Origin: SCTM01 sp965279655
GTDB lineage: Bacteria; Pseudomonadota; Alphaproteobacteria; Rhodospirillales; Rhodospirillaceae
NCBI GenBank assembly: GCA_965279655.1
Contig: OZ257255.1
Location: 806,001-870,000, forward strand
DNA length: 64,000 nucleotides
Reading direction: 5' to 3'
Below the pieces are notes generated by a model, which searched no databases, was not told the origin of the DNA, and worked only from the letters and a program-made list of their open reading frames with translations. Of this stretch, positions 27,001 through 34,985 are shown piece after piece. The position numbers were made by a program, and so were the translations under genes. Positions within the stretch are counted from its first letter, which is position 1. Each line of letters begins with the position of its first letter.

Positions 27001-27266
27001 AGATGAACTTCGACGGCACGATCGTGCCGGCCTATCGCATCAACAGCCTGCTGAGCGGGATTCCGTTGATCGGCACGCTGCTCACGGGCGGTGAGAAGGG
27101 CGGAGGCATCATCGCCGCGACGTACAGCTACAAAGGCGACCCCGCCACAGCGCAGCCGAGCGTCAATCCGCTGGCGGCCCTCGCGCCGGGCTTCACGCGC
27201 CGCTTCTTCGACATATTCAAGAGCAGCCCGCCGCAGTCCGCCGCCACGCCAGAGAAGGCGAAGTAG
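24081..27266 (+). CDS. YhdP-like AsmA/DUF3971 envelope protein
   Basis: 1061 residues from a TTG start with CGGAGC upstream. One N-terminal transmembrane helix (IEAVLLALFLVLALLAWRL) anchors a very long beta-rich periplasmic body with DUF3971 and an AsmA-like C-terminal domain (about 870-1015: SVAALTGIVDELNGKGI, GEMTGTSLGLTGKGTYSF). This is the architecture of YhdP-type bridge proteins that carry phospholipid from inner to outer membrane. No cysteines or enzymatic motifs were noticed. It is divergent from glnE across 271 bp in which I saw no gene. Confidence 0.85.
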   Translation: MAQGTTRFWFRTIEAVLLALFLVLALLAWRLSKGPLPLDPLAPYIENALTYMQPNVRLKIGHAELQWQDMSRRPVLTVRDVQARDARGVIAAIPRMEVELALAPLLRGAIVPEQISLANPVLRVARRADGTFAFGLAPADADPTVAEPTADNSVVGNVLIEALTNPASQDNNAGYLRRVAITHSMLVVLDQTTNRRWIVPDASLILERAGADVAISATLPVVDNERPWTIKANGRYAAKTRALDISFDLDKFHPAGIAELAPQLHPLRAADLGLSGKVDMRLALAPEGAKLEQVTFDIKGGNGSLAMPAPVNRAYTVKELAAKGRITGMLDQITLENLRVALADGAQPGPVLTLTGKGDDLNTAPVIVLDLGLNNMTLDTLKHYWPEGTKPNTRRWITNNLNGGTLEDTSFHIALDGPRLEELDLRDLRGSSNLKGIDVTYMKQMPPVVNTTSVLSITPKEVAIVLSDGTVPDARTGKGIRVRSGSVRLTELGSKLERARVALDLGGDFGEVLRLIDHEPLGYATTMGIDPTTVKGDALVNLDIAFPLIADLKLDQLTIGVKAKVDGAQIPSVAFNQPMTDSRLAMVLDRSGMDVTGTIALAGIPAKLTWRENFGGGAFRSRYDIETTLDNKQRPLVSLTSPIFATPYVDGPVHAHIIYTRYRDGTGTIESSADLKDAEVAIRQLGWIKAAGEKATANVSATITKDQLTGVQKFEVTAGENVALAGAATFDNEGAISMLKVTQAHVNDTTVTGEVNRDDTGRYQIDVRGKAFNSTYFWIELGRDDNRGSVETQAKTPMTVRASFDRMWLAKEGDFQDVRLVYSQGRAGIEQIDLSTKVDGAAPFTFNLGTRDGKRSFHAESANGGGVVRAVGLFNDIVGGKLKIDGEIAPDGSVKGRADINDLKLIQAPLIARLLSVAALTGIVDELNGKGISFKQLRVPFTYAKSTIHITDGEMTGTSLGLTGKGTYSFGESQMNFDGTIVPAYRINSLLSGIPLIGTLLTGGEKGGGIIAATYSYKGDPATAQPSVNPLAALAPGFTRRFFDIFKSSPPQSAATPEKAK

Positions 27267-27476
27267 CCTGAGGGCGAGCCGGGCTAAGGCACCGGCGACT
27301 CGCGTTTCGCTCCGTTTTACGCGCGGGCAACTCGCGCGCATTTACGCGCTAAATACGCGTGAGAAATTTCACGGTCATCCCGCCGCATTGTGAACCAATT
27401 TACGATGAAAAAGAACAAACGCTGATTTTAGCGTCGCCCCTGGAATCCGTCCAACGTCGCGGTGTGTGCAGTTTTT

Positions 27477-27497
27477 CCCTCCCCACAAGGGGGAGGG
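27477..27497. repeat. Intergenic GC-rich hairpin
   Basis: CCCTCCCC and GGGGAGGG form an 8-bp stem around ACAAG in the convergent gap between the AsmA-like gene and tyrS. It has T residues before rather than after the stem, so it is not a canonical terminator on either strand. The rest of 27267-27513 shows nothing recognisable. Confidence 0.45.
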
Positions 27498-27513
27498 GCT
27501 TAGGTAGTGAGGG

Positions 27514-28764
27514 CTAGACCACGCGTACGAGCGCGATGCGCTTCTTGCCGGCGCTGAGTTTGAAGACTCCGTCGATCGCCTCGGAGGCTTTGACGATCAG
27601 GTTCTCATCGTCGAACTTTTGATCGTTCAGTTTCGCGCCGCCGCCGCGCACCAGACGCCGCGCTTCGCCGTTGCTGGCGGCGAGGCCGGCGCGGTGGAAC
27701 AAGGCGTACACCGGAAGGCCGGCGCCGAATTCGGATGCCGGGATCTCGACCGTCGGCAGGTCCTCGCCGATGCCGCCTTGCTCGAAGGTGCGGCGCGCGG
27801 TCTCGGCGGCTTCTTCCGCGGCGGCGCGGCCATGCAGCATGGCGGTCGCCTCGAGGGCGAGCACTTTCTTCGCGTCGTTGATCTCGGCACCCGCGAGCGC
27901 TTCCAGCTTCGCGACTTCCTCGAGCGACAGTTCGGTGAACAGCTTCAAGAAGCGGCCCACGTCGGCATCCTCGGTGTTGCGCCAGAACTGGTAGTAGCCG
28001 TAAGGCGCGAGGCGCTCCGGCTTCAGCCACACAGCACCGGCAGCAGTCTTGCCCATCTTGGCGCCGGACGAGGTGGTGATCAGCGGCGAGGTGAAGCCGA
28101 ACACCTGCGCCTCGCCGATGCGGCGGGCGAGTTCCACGCCCTGCACGATATTGCCCCACTGGTCCGAGCCGCCGAGCTGCAAGGTGCAGCTGTGGCGCTT
28201 GAACAGTTCCAGGAAGTCGTAGCCCTGGAGGATCATGTAGTTGAACTCGAGGAACGTGAGCGGCTGCTCGCGGTCGAGCCGCATCTTCACGCTGTCCATG
28301 GTCAGCATGCGGTTGATCGTGAAGTGACGTCCAACCTCGCGCAGGAACGGGATGTACTGTAGTCCGTCCAGCCAGTCGGCATTGTTCGACAAGATCGCCT
28401 CCTTCGGACCTTTGCCGAAGGTGAGGAAGCGGTCGAAGATCGTCTGGATCGACGCGATGTTCGCGTTGATCGTCTCGTCGGTGAGAAGTTGGCGCGATTC
28501 TTCCTTGCCGGACGGATCGCCGATCTTGGTGGTGCCGCCGCCCATGAGCGCGATCGGCCGATGGCCGGTCTTCTGCATCCAGCGCAGCATCATGATCTGC
28601 AACAGGCTGCCGACGTGCAGGGAGTCAGCCGTCGCGTCGAAGCCGATGTAGCCGGTGACGACTTCCTTCGCGGCTTTGGCGTCCAGCCCTTCCAGGTCCG
28701 TGCACTGATGCAGGAACCCGCGCGCGGACAGCGTCTGGACAAGATCGGAACGGAAGGTCGACAT
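27514..28764 (-). CDS. tyrS: Tyrosyl-tRNA synthetase
   Basis: 416 residues, class Ic aminoacyl-tRNA synthetase. HIGH is represented by SLHVGSLLQI (about residue 50) and KMSKS by KMGKTAAGAV (about 231). Tyrosine/ATP pocket segments include MILQGYDFLELF and LQLGGSDQWGNIVQG. The C-terminal S4-type RNA-binding domain is RRLVRGGGAKLNDQKF. Length and order are typical. It is divergent from anmK, with 85 bp between starts, as often seen in alphaproteobacteria. Confidence 0.97.
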   Translation of the reverse strand: MSTFRSDLVQTLSARGFLHQCTDLEGLDAKAAKEVVTGYIGFDATADSLHVGSLLQIMMLRWMQKTGHRPIALMGGGTTKIGDPSGKEESRQLLTDETINANIASIQTIFDRFLTFGKGPKEAILSNNADWLDGLQYIPFLREVGRHFTINRMLTMDSVKMRLDREQPLTFLEFNYMILQGYDFLELFKRHSCTLQLGGSDQWGNIVQGVELARRIGEAQVFGFTSPLITTSSGAKMGKTAAGAVWLKPERLAPYGYYQFWRNTEDADVGRFLKLFTELSLEEVAKLEALAGAEINDAKKVLALEATAMLHGRAAAEEAAETARRTFEQGGIGEDLPTVEIPASEFGAGLPVYALFHRAGLAASNGEARRLVRGGGAKLNDQKFDDENLIVKASEAIDGVFKLSAGKKRIALVRVV

Positions 28765-28849
28765 CGCGGCGGCTCGCGGCTTTATATGTTAGATTTGGCG
28801 CGGGCGGTGTTTAGCACGCCTATCCGGCGGGAGACAAATAAGGGCCCCC

Positions 28850-29944
28850 ATGGAGAAAAATGTGGTCGAGAAAAGTGCGCCTTTGCGGGTCATCGGATTG
28901 ATGAGCGGGACGTCCATGGACGGCATCGATGCCGCCTTCCTGGAGACCGACGGCCAGGACGTGGTGCGGGCCGGGGCTGCTGTCTCTATCCCGTTCGAGA
29001 AGGATTTCCGCCGCCGCCTGGGGGCGTTCGTCGGCAGCGCGCCGGAGCGCGATACGCCCGAGGCCGCGGCGATGGAACGCGAGATGACCGATCTCCACGC
29101 GGAAGCGGTGCGGTCCCTCACGGAGCAGGTCGGCGCGGTCGATCTCATTGGTTTCCACGGCCAGACCGTCTGGCACCGGCCCGCCCAACGGCAAACCTGG
29201 CAGATGGGCGACGGCGCACGCCTGGCGCAAACGCTGAACGTGCCGGTGGCCTTCGACTTCCGCAGCGACGATGTGCGCGCCGGCGGGCAGGGGGCGCCGC
29301 TGTTGCCGGTCTATCACGCGGCCCTGGTGGGCGCGGGCGCGCGTGCCGCGGTGCTCAACCTTGGCGGGGTCGGGAATCTCACGTGGGTCGATCGCGCGAG
29401 CGGCAATCTCATCGGCTTCGATACCGGGCCGGGCAACGGCCTGATCGACGATTGGGTGCTGGCGAAGCGCGGCGTGTCCATGGACAAGGACGGCGCGATC
29501 GCGGCGGCGGGACGCGTCAACGACGCCGCGTTGGCAAAGCTTCTCGATCATCCGTATTTCACCGCGCCCGTGCCGAAGTCGCTGGACCGCTTTGCTTTCA
29601 GCACGGCGCCGGTCGCGGCATTGTCGGTGGAAGATGGCGCGGCGACCCTGGTGGCATTTACCGCTGCGACGGCCGCGCTGGCGCTGCGGGTGTGCCCGGC
29701 ATTGCCGGAAAAGCTGCTCGTCACCGGCGGTGGGCGGCACAATCCGACGCTGATGCGCGAGTTGAAAGCACGCTCCGGCATCGACGTCGCCCCGGTGGAA
29801 TCCGTCGGCTGGCAAGGCGATGCGCTGGAAGCGCAGGGCTTCGCCTACATGGCGGTGCGATGCTTGAAGAAGCTGCCGATCACGTTTCCGGGCACGACGG
29901 GCGTGAGCGCGCCGATGACGGGCGGGCGTGTGGTGGCGCCGTAG
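28850..29944 (+). CDS. anmK: Anhydro-N-acetylmuramic acid kinase
   Basis: 364 residues. The N-terminal phosphate loop is GLMSGTSMDGIDAAF, followed by IGFHGQTVWHRP, DFRSDDVRAGGQGAPL with catalytic Asp, VLNLGGVGNLTW, GFDTGPGNGLIDDW and LLVTGGGRHNPTLM. It opens the 1,6-anhydro ring and phosphorylates anhMurNAc to MurNAc-6-phosphate in peptidoglycan recycling. It is not next to other recycling genes here. An upstream ATG-proximal segment, MEKNVVEKSAP, is not conserved, and translation could start there or slightly later. Confidence 0.95.
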   Translation: MEKNVVEKSAPLRVIGLMSGTSMDGIDAAFLETDGQDVVRAGAAVSIPFEKDFRRRLGAFVGSAPERDTPEAAAMEREMTDLHAEAVRSLTEQVGAVDLIGFHGQTVWHRPAQRQTWQMGDGARLAQTLNVPVAFDFRSDDVRAGGQGAPLLPVYHAALVGAGARAAVLNLGGVGNLTWVDRASGNLIGFDTGPGNGLIDDWVLAKRGVSMDKDGAIAAAGRVNDAALAKLLDHPYFTAPVPKSLDRFAFSTAPVAALSVEDGAATLVAFTAATAALALRVCPALPEKLLVTGGGRHNPTLMRELKARSGIDVAPVESVGWQGDALEAQGFAYMAVRCLKKLPITFPGTTGVSAPMTGGRVVAP

Positions 29945-29957
29945 GGTCGGCCACTGG

Positions 29958-30092
29958 CTGTCATCCCGCACCAGACGCGCTTGCGGCGAGATGCGGGATC
30001 CAGGGTTAGATGCTCAAGCACTTCGGAGAGGACTACGTCTCACTACCCTGGACCCCGGATCGCGCGGCTACGCCGCTTGTCCGGGGTGACAG
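29958..30092. repeat. Nested palindromic repeat, copy 2
   Basis: Outer CTGTCA/TGACAG ends enclose a TCCCGCA...TGCGGGA hairpin, the inner ATCCAGGG/CCCTGGA pair and a second CCCCGGA...TCCGGGG hairpin. The architecture is the same as the copies at 10564 and 60248. It separates anmK from the convergent hydrolase gene and may serve as a transcript end. Confidence 0.8.
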
Positions 30093-30101
30093 GTTGGTGG
30101 G

Positions 30102-30785
30102 TTAGCCCGCGACGACCTTGCGCTTGCCGATACCGGTGCCGGTGCCGTGACCCATGCGAGCATCGAGGTAGGTGCTCACGTCGTGGACCATGTCGTCCAT
30201 GTTGTCCTTGAAGAAGTGGTTGGCGCCCTTCACCAAGTGATAGTCGATCACGATGTTCTTCTGGAGCTTCAGCTTGTTCGCGAGCTTCTCCACGGAGGGC
30301 TCCGGAACCACGTCGTCCTCGGTCCCCTGGAGGATCAGCCCGGAGGATGGGCAGGGGGCCAAAAAGCTGAAGTCGTACATGTTGGCGGGCGGGGCGACCG
30401 AGATGAAACCCTCGATTTCGGGGCGGCGCATCAGGAGTTGCATGCCGATCCAGGCGCCGAAGGAGAACCCGGCCACCCAGCAGGCGGCGGCGTTCGGATT
30501 CACGGACTGCAGCCAATCCAGCGCCGAGGCGGCATCGGACAGTTCGCCGAGGCCGTTGTCGAATTCACCCTGCGACCGGCCGACGCCCCGGAAGTTGAAG
30601 CGCAGGACGGAAAAGCCTTTTTTCACAAAGACATAATACAGGTTGTAGACAACCTTGTTGTTCATCGTCCCGCCATGCTGCGGGTGCGGATGCAGGATGA
30701 TCGCGATCGGCGCCCGCGGCGTATCACTGTGGTGATAGCGGCCTTCCAGGCGGCCTTCTGGGCCGGCAAAGATGACTTCGGGCAT
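30102..30785 (-). CDS. Alpha/beta hydrolase
   Basis: 227 residues. The oxyanion segment is LHPHPQHGGTMNNKVV, followed by FNFRGVGRSQGEFD, the nucleophile elbow AGFSFGAW (Ser), an acid in GTEDDVVPEP and a His in GANHFFKDNMDD: a complete catalytic triad. It matches the cytosolic family of small hydrolases related to dienelactone hydrolase that is conserved in alphaproteobacteria. The substrate is unknown. The end (YLDARMGHGTGTGIGKRKV) is a Gly/Lys tail. It is divergent from the iscR-like gene, with 247 bp between them and no further gene seen. Confidence 0.85.
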   Translation of the reverse strand: MPEVIFAGPEGRLEGRYHHSDTPRAPIAIILHPHPQHGGTMNNKVVYNLYYVFVKKGFSVLRFNFRGVGRSQGEFDNGLGELSDAASALDWLQSVNPNAAACWVAGFSFGAWIGMQLLMRRPEIEGFISVAPPANMYDFSFLAPCPSSGLILQGTEDDVVPEPSVEKLANKLKLQKNIVIDYHLVKGANHFFKDNMDDMVHDVSTYLDARMGHGTGTGIGKRKVVAG

Positions 30786-31032
30786 GGCGGAATCCTTATC
30801 GGAACGGAGGCCTTATTTAGGGTAACGGCCCCCGGAGTGCAAAGATAAACGCTTGAATTTCGGCGGTGGGGCCGCACTTGGAATGGACAGGTCCCATGAT
30901 CCAGTCGCCGGATTGCACCGTATGCGGTAGGGATATGGCAAGGCGAGCGGGGCGTCCAAGTACCCGTTTTGCTGGCTAGTGATATGCGCGCAATCGAAAA
31001 TGGTATGCGTGCTGCATATAGGAGGACGGTCC

Positions 31033-31443
31033 ATGAGAAACTCGTCGAAGGCGCGTTATGCGGTGGCGGCCTTGGTGGACCTAGCCTTGCAGCAGTCGCG
31101 CCGTCCGACCGCGCTGGCGGATATCGCCAAGCGCCAGGACATCTCCATCTCATACCTCGAGCAATTGTTCGCCCGCCTGCGCCAGGCCGGCCTGATCCGC
31201 AGCGTCCGCGGTCCCGGCGGCGGCTATGTGCTGTCGCGCGGGGCAGCGGAGATTTCCGTGGGTGACATCTGCGCCGCCGTCTCGGCGGGCGATGAAGCGC
31301 CGGTGGAGCCGGGCTCCGGTCCCGTGCAGGCACGCACCGCGGCGCTGTGGCGCACGGTCGATGCGGATACCTCCCGCGTGCTCCAAGGCATCAGCCTCCA
31401 GCAGGTGCTGGACGGCGCCGACGGGCAGTCGGTCGCGGCCTAA
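31033..31443 (+). CDS. Rrf2-family regulator, IscR-like without cluster cysteines
   Basis: 136 residues; the start at 31033 has a near-perfect AGGAGG seven bases before. The winged helix reads KARYAVAALVDLALQQ, TALADIAKRQDISISYLEQLFARLRQAGLIRSVRGPGGGYVLSR, as in IscR. The loop that in IscR carries three Cys and one His ligand here reads AGDEAPVEPGSGPVQARTAALW with no cysteine; the only Cys is in GDICAAV before it. It therefore probably cannot bind the [2Fe-2S] cluster, yet it heads an iscS-fdx-mnmA operon. It may act like the apo-form repressor/activator. Confidence 0.88.
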   Translation: MRNSSKARYAVAALVDLALQQSRRPTALADIAKRQDISISYLEQLFARLRQAGLIRSVRGPGGGYVLSRGAAEISVGDICAAVSAGDEAPVEPGSGPVQARTAALWRTVDADTSRVLQGISLQQVLDGADGQSVAA

Positions 31444-31491
31444 ACCCCGCCGATTTCCTTCGCGTATGAGGCGCGTGCTAAAAGCGGCGCC

Positions 31492-32592
31492 ATGACCGCG
31501 ACCATCTATCTCGATTACAACGCCACCGCGCCTTTGCGGCCGGGCGTGCGCGTGCGCGTGGCGGAGGCACTGGACCGCTTCGGGAACCCATCTTCCATTC
31601 ATCGCGCGGGACGCGCGGCCCGCGCCCTTATCGAAGATGCGCGTGAACGCGTCGCCGCCACGGTGAACGCGGCTCCGGCGCAAGTGGTGTTCACCTCCGG
31701 CGGCACGGAGGCCAATGCGCTCGCCTTGCGTGGGATTGCCCATAAAGCTGTGGTGGCCTGCGGCATCGAGCATGTGTCGGTGCTGGCGCATGTGAACGAT
31801 GAAAATCGCATTGCGGCGGTGCCCGATGGGCGTATCGATCTCGCCGCGCTGGAAGCGAAGCTCGCGGCGACGCCGGGCGCGCTGGTGGCGATCATGCTCG
31901 TCAACAATGAGACCGGCGTGATCCAGCCCGTCGCGGATGTGGTCGCGCTGGCGCGGCGCTTCGGCGCCAAGGTCCACTGCGACGCGGTGCAGGCGCTCGG
32001 GAAAATGCCGATCGACATGAAGGCGCTCGGCGTCGATAGCCTCAGCTTCTCGGCGCATAAGATCGGCGGCTTGAAAGGGGCGGGCGCCCTGGTGCTCGCG
32101 CCCGAGCTGGAGCCCACGGCGGATATGATCGGCGGTGGTCAGGAACGCCGCCGCCGCGCCGGCACTGAGAACACAGTCGGTATCGCCGCCTTCGGCGCGG
32201 CGATTGAGGATGTGCCGGCGATGCTCGCCGCGATGCCGCGGGTGACCGCGCTGCGCGATCGGCTTGAGGCGGCGCTGACCGGGGCGACGAAGTTAGGCAC
32301 GATGGCGCCGCGCGTCGGCAACACCGCCTGCTTCGCGCGCGCGGGTCATTCGAGCGAATCCCAACTCATCGCCCTGGACCTCGCCGGGATCGCCGTCAGC
32401 GCCGGTTCGGCGTGTTCGTCGGGAAAGGTGGCGGCCTCCCATGTGCTTCTGGCGATGGGTGTTTCCCCGGATCTCGCCAATTGCGCGCTGCGGGTCAGCC
32501 TGGGGTGGGAGGCAACCGAGGCGGAAATAGACGCCTTTCTCGGGGCTTGGCTGCCACGCTTCGCTCCTCTGGCGGCGACGGCGCGGGCCTGA
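31492..32592 (+). CDS. iscS: Cysteine desulfurase (IscS/NifS type)
   Basis: 366 residues, PLP enzyme making alanine and a cysteine persulfide. Motifs: YLDYNATAPLRPGV, GNPSSIHRAGRAAR, FTSGGTEANALAL, cofactor Asp in VHCDAVQALGK, Schiff-base Lys in FSAHKIGG (about 188), GGGQERRRRAGTEN, and the catalytic Cys in VSAGSACSSGKV (about 308). It is class I (long mobile loop). It sits between the Rrf2 regulator and ferredoxin genes and two genes before mnmA, so it probably supplies sulfur both for Fe-S assembly and for tRNA thiolation. No IscU gene is in this cluster. Confidence 0.94.
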   Translation: MTATIYLDYNATAPLRPGVRVRVAEALDRFGNPSSIHRAGRAARALIEDARERVAATVNAAPAQVVFTSGGTEANALALRGIAHKAVVACGIEHVSVLAHVNDENRIAAVPDGRIDLAALEAKLAATPGALVAIMLVNNETGVIQPVADVVALARRFGAKVHCDAVQALGKMPIDMKALGVDSLSFSAHKIGGLKGAGALVLAPELEPTADMIGGGQERRRRAGTENTVGIAAFGAAIEDVPAMLAAMPRVTALRDRLEAALTGATKLGTMAPRVGNTACFARAGHSSESQLIALDLAGIAVSAGSACSSGKVAASHVLLAMGVSPDLANCALRVSLGWEATEAEIDAFLGAWLPRFAPLAATARA

Positions 32593-32606
32593 TAGGAAGC
32601 GCGCCC

Positions 32607-32936
32607 ATGGTCAAGGTCGTCTTCATCGAGCGGAACGGGAACCGGCGCGAACTGGATGCGCAGCCGGACACCACCCTGCTGCGCGTGGCGCAAGCGGCGG
32701 GCCTGGACATGGAAGGCGCCTGCGAGGGCTCCATGGCCTGTTCGACCTGTCACGTGCTGGTGGAGCCGGATTGGTTCCAGCGCGTGAAGGCCGCGAGCGT
32801 GGCGGAGGAAGACATGCTCGACCTGACGTATGGCGTCGCGCGGACATCGCGACTTGCCTGTCAGATCATCGTCACGCCGGAGTTGGATGGCCTGACCGTG
32901 CGGCTTCCGACCGCCACGCGCAACATGATGGGCTGA
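32607..32936 (+). CDS. fdx: [2Fe-2S] ferredoxin, adrenodoxin type
   Basis: 109 residues starting MVKVVFIERNG; longer in-frame starts overlap iscS and are not supported. Cluster ligands follow the vertebrate/ISC ferredoxin pattern C-x5-C-x2-C in GACEGSMACSTCHVL (about 39-48), with the fourth Cys in RLACQIIV (about 85). It donates electrons to Fe-S assembly in ISC systems. It sits between iscS and mnmA, with 3 bp to mnmA. Confidence 0.94.
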   Translation: MVKVVFIERNGNRRELDAQPDTTLLRVAQAAGLDMEGACEGSMACSTCHVLVEPDWFQRVKAASVAEEDMLDLTYGVARTSRLACQIIVTPELDGLTVRLPTATRNMMG

Positions 32937-32939
32937 ATC

Positions 32940-34106
32940 ATGACGCGCAACTCTCTCGGGTTCGACAAGCCGCCGTCGGAAACACGCGTTGTCGTCGCCA
33001 TGTCCGGCGGCGTGGACAGTTCCGTTGTCGCGGCCATGCTGGCGGCGGAAGGCTACGACGTGATCGGGCTGACGATGCAGCTGTACGATCACGGCGCCGC
33101 CACCAGTAAGAGCAAAGCCTGCTGCGCCGGTCAGGACATCTATGACGCGCGTCGCGTGGCCGACCGGGTGGGCATTCCCCACTACGTCGTGGACTACGAA
33201 GGCACCTTCCAGCGCGACGTGATGGAGCGCTTCGCGGATTCATACGTGAACGGCGAAACGCCGGTGCCGTGCATCCTGTGCAATCAAACCGTGAAATTCC
33301 GCGACCTGTTGAAGGCCGCGCAGGACTTGAAGGCGGATGCACTCGCCACCGGCCACTACATTCGCCGCGCGGAAGGCGCCAACGGTCCTGAACTGCGCCG
33401 CGCGGTCGATGCGGATCGCGATCAGAGCTACTTCCTGTTCGCCACGACGCGCGCGCAGTTGGAAATGCTGCGCTTTCCGCTGGGTGATCTGACGAAGCCG
33501 GCGACGCGGGCGCTGGCGCAGACGTACAACCTCGCGGTCGCCGAGAAGCCGGACAGCCAGGACATCTGCTTCGTGCCCAACGGCAACTATGCGGACGTGA
33601 TCGCCAAGCTGCGCCCGGAAGCGGCCGTGCCCGGCGACATTGTGCACCTGGATGGGCGCGTGCTCGGCCGCCACAAGGGCATCATCCATTTCACGGTCGG
33701 TCAGCGCCGCGGGCTTGGGGTCGGCGGCGAGGCAGAGCCGATCTACGTCATCCGCATCGTGCCGGAAACCGCCCAGGTAATCGTCGGGCCGAAGGAGGCG
33801 CTCATGCAGAACGCCTTCGCGGTGCACGGCATCAACTGGCTCGCCGGCGGATCAGGCCCGGCGGAAGACGGCATGGCCGTCACGGTGAAACTGCGCAACA
33901 CGCAGCCGCCGGTGCCGGCGCAAGTGTTCGGCGAGGCCGGCGGCCGCGCGCGCGTGGTGCTGACGTCGTCGGAAGGGGCGGTGACGCCCGGTCAGGCCTG
34001 CGTGATGTACGACGGTGAGCGCGTGTTGGGCGGCGGCTGGATCGAGCGCCCCGCCGCGCAGTTGCCGCTGAACCAGCGCCGCGAGGCGGCCGCGCTGCGC
34101 GCCTAG
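32940..34106 (+). CDS. mnmA: tRNA-specific 2-thiouridylase MnmA
   Basis: 388 residues. The ATP pyrophosphatase P-loop is VVVAMSGGVDSSVVAAML (about residue 20). The catalytic cysteine pair is in PCILCNQTVKF (about 107-110) and DSQDICFVPNG (about 205). The tRNA-binding HYIRR and the C-terminal beta-barrel (FTVGQRRGLG) are present. It makes 2-thiouridine at the wobble base of Lys/Glu/Gln tRNAs using IscS-derived sulfur. It ends the iscR-iscS-fdx-mnmA operon and overlaps the convergent small RHH-like gene by four bases. Confidence 0.96.
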   Translation: MTRNSLGFDKPPSETRVVVAMSGGVDSSVVAAMLAAEGYDVIGLTMQLYDHGAATSKSKACCAGQDIYDARRVADRVGIPHYVVDYEGTFQRDVMERFADSYVNGETPVPCILCNQTVKFRDLLKAAQDLKADALATGHYIRRAEGANGPELRRAVDADRDQSYFLFATTRAQLEMLRFPLGDLTKPATRALAQTYNLAVAEKPDSQDICFVPNGNYADVIAKLRPEAAVPGDIVHLDGRVLGRHKGIIHFTVGQRRGLGVGGEAEPIYVIRIVPETAQVIVGPKEALMQNAFAVHGINWLAGGSGPAEDGMAVTVKLRNTQPPVPAQVFGEAGGRARVVLTSSEGAVTPGQACVMYDGERVLGGGWIERPAAQLPLNQRREAAALRA

Positions 34107-34342
34107 CGACCGCGCGACTTACTCTCGTCCTTCAGTACACCGAACGTCTTCGATTGCGATCCGTTGAGGGCTTGAGCGAAGCCTTCCCCGGCCAATCCGC
34201 GCCTGAGGATCTCTCGGATCGCCGACGCACGGCTGGGCATGCGCTTGTCGAAGCGGAAATTGTCGAGAGCGGCGAGTTCGTCGACGGTGAGCATGACCTG
34301 CAGGCGGGTCACGCGTTTATCGGAAGCCTTTGGGCCTTTCAT
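34103..34342 (-). CDS. Small ribbon-helix-helix-like protein
   Basis: 79 residues from the ATG at 34342 (MKGPKASDKRVTRLQVMLTVDEL). A short basic strand (RVTRLQVMLT) followed by two helices (DELAALDNFRFDKRMPSRASAIREILRRGLAG) fits an RHH DNA-binding dimer of the CopG/antitoxin type. The tail (GFAQALNGSQSKTFGVLKDESKSRGR) is polar. A toxin partner was looked for and not found. On the minus strand the sequence TTGACT, 16 bases, then TAGATT (about 34385-34412) is a good promoter and supports this start. Confidence 0.65.
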   Translation of the reverse strand: MKGPKASDKRVTRLQVMLTVDELAALDNFRFDKRMPSRASAIREILRRGLAGEGFAQALNGSQSKTFGVLKDESKSRGR

Positions 34343-34384
34343 GAGTCGTACCGTTGAAGTTGTTTTTCCCCATAGCGGAGCGAA

Positions 34385-34412
34385 ATCTAGTTTATGAGTA
34401 AGAACAGTCAAT
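34385..34412 (-). promoter_or_regulatory. Candidate sigma-70 promoter with adjacent repeats
   Basis: On the minus strand TTGACT and TAGATT are separated by 16 bases, about 45-70 bases before the RHH-like gene. Immediately upstream, two TAGGGT repeats on the plus strand (near 34412-34427) could be operator half-sites for the RHH protein itself. The rest of 34413-34573 is AT-rich and shows no gene. Confidence 0.45.
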
Positions 34413-34573
34413 AGGGTCAGTAGGGTAAAATACTTCTTTTTGTTCTTTGGGCCCCGTTGCTCACATAACTCATTGGATTTTCATCATAATTTCCAAAACG
34501 CGTTTGCCGGCGCCGCGCCATCCCGGTAATTTCTAGCCCATCCAATCACCCGTGGGTTGGAAACAAGGCGACA

Positions 34574-34798
34574 ATGAAGACCTATATCTTGCTGCTGTTT
34601 GATTCGGACCGTCAGGTGATGGTCGTGCGCGCGCTGGGCGCTGAGAACCAGACCAGCGCGGTGGCGGAAGCGCACGCGATCGCGGGCGGGGACGAGAGGG
34701 TCAATTCCTACGAACTCTGGAACGGCGGGCGGAAGGTCGCGGCGTTCGCCGTCGGCCGTCGCGACGGCACGTCTGCCGCGCAAAGCAGGCAAATCTAG
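34574..34798 (+). CDS. Small hypothetical protein
   Basis: 74 residues: MKTYILLLFDSDRQVMVVRALGAEN, then SAVAEAHAIAGGDERVNSYELWNGGRKVAAF. Alternating hydrophobic strands and one helix suggest a small soluble alpha/beta domain; the tail is polar. AAGGCG stands six bases before the ATG. No family recognised and no partner gene. It is flanked by AT-rich intergenic DNA on both sides. Confidence 0.5.
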   Translation: MKTYILLLFDSDRQVMVVRALGAENQTSAVAEAHAIAGGDERVNSYELWNGGRKVAAFAVGRRDGTSAAQSRQI

Positions 34799-34985
34799 CT
34801 TCGCGGTCCAATCGCAGCGTTCATGCCGCGATGCGGTTCGCTGCCAGTGCGCGTCCAAATACGTTGCCGCCGAAATTTCCCAAAATAAATCGCAACTTTC
34901 GGCGCGTTGCCGTCAACCTTTCGCGGAGGCGGTGCGTAGGTGAGTGGGGCTGGGAAACCCCATTGCGTTGTCAGGATGGACGACC

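Noticed and set aside
25092..27341. A 749-codon open frame antisense to the YhdP-like gene
   Set aside because: It mirrors a convincing AsmA/DUF3971 coding sequence and has Arg/His/Gly-biased composition without domains.
27477..27497. Intrinsic terminator between the AsmA-like gene and tyrS
   Set aside because: The stem is good, but the T run precedes it on the plus strand and appears as A on the minus strand, so neither direction has the U tract.
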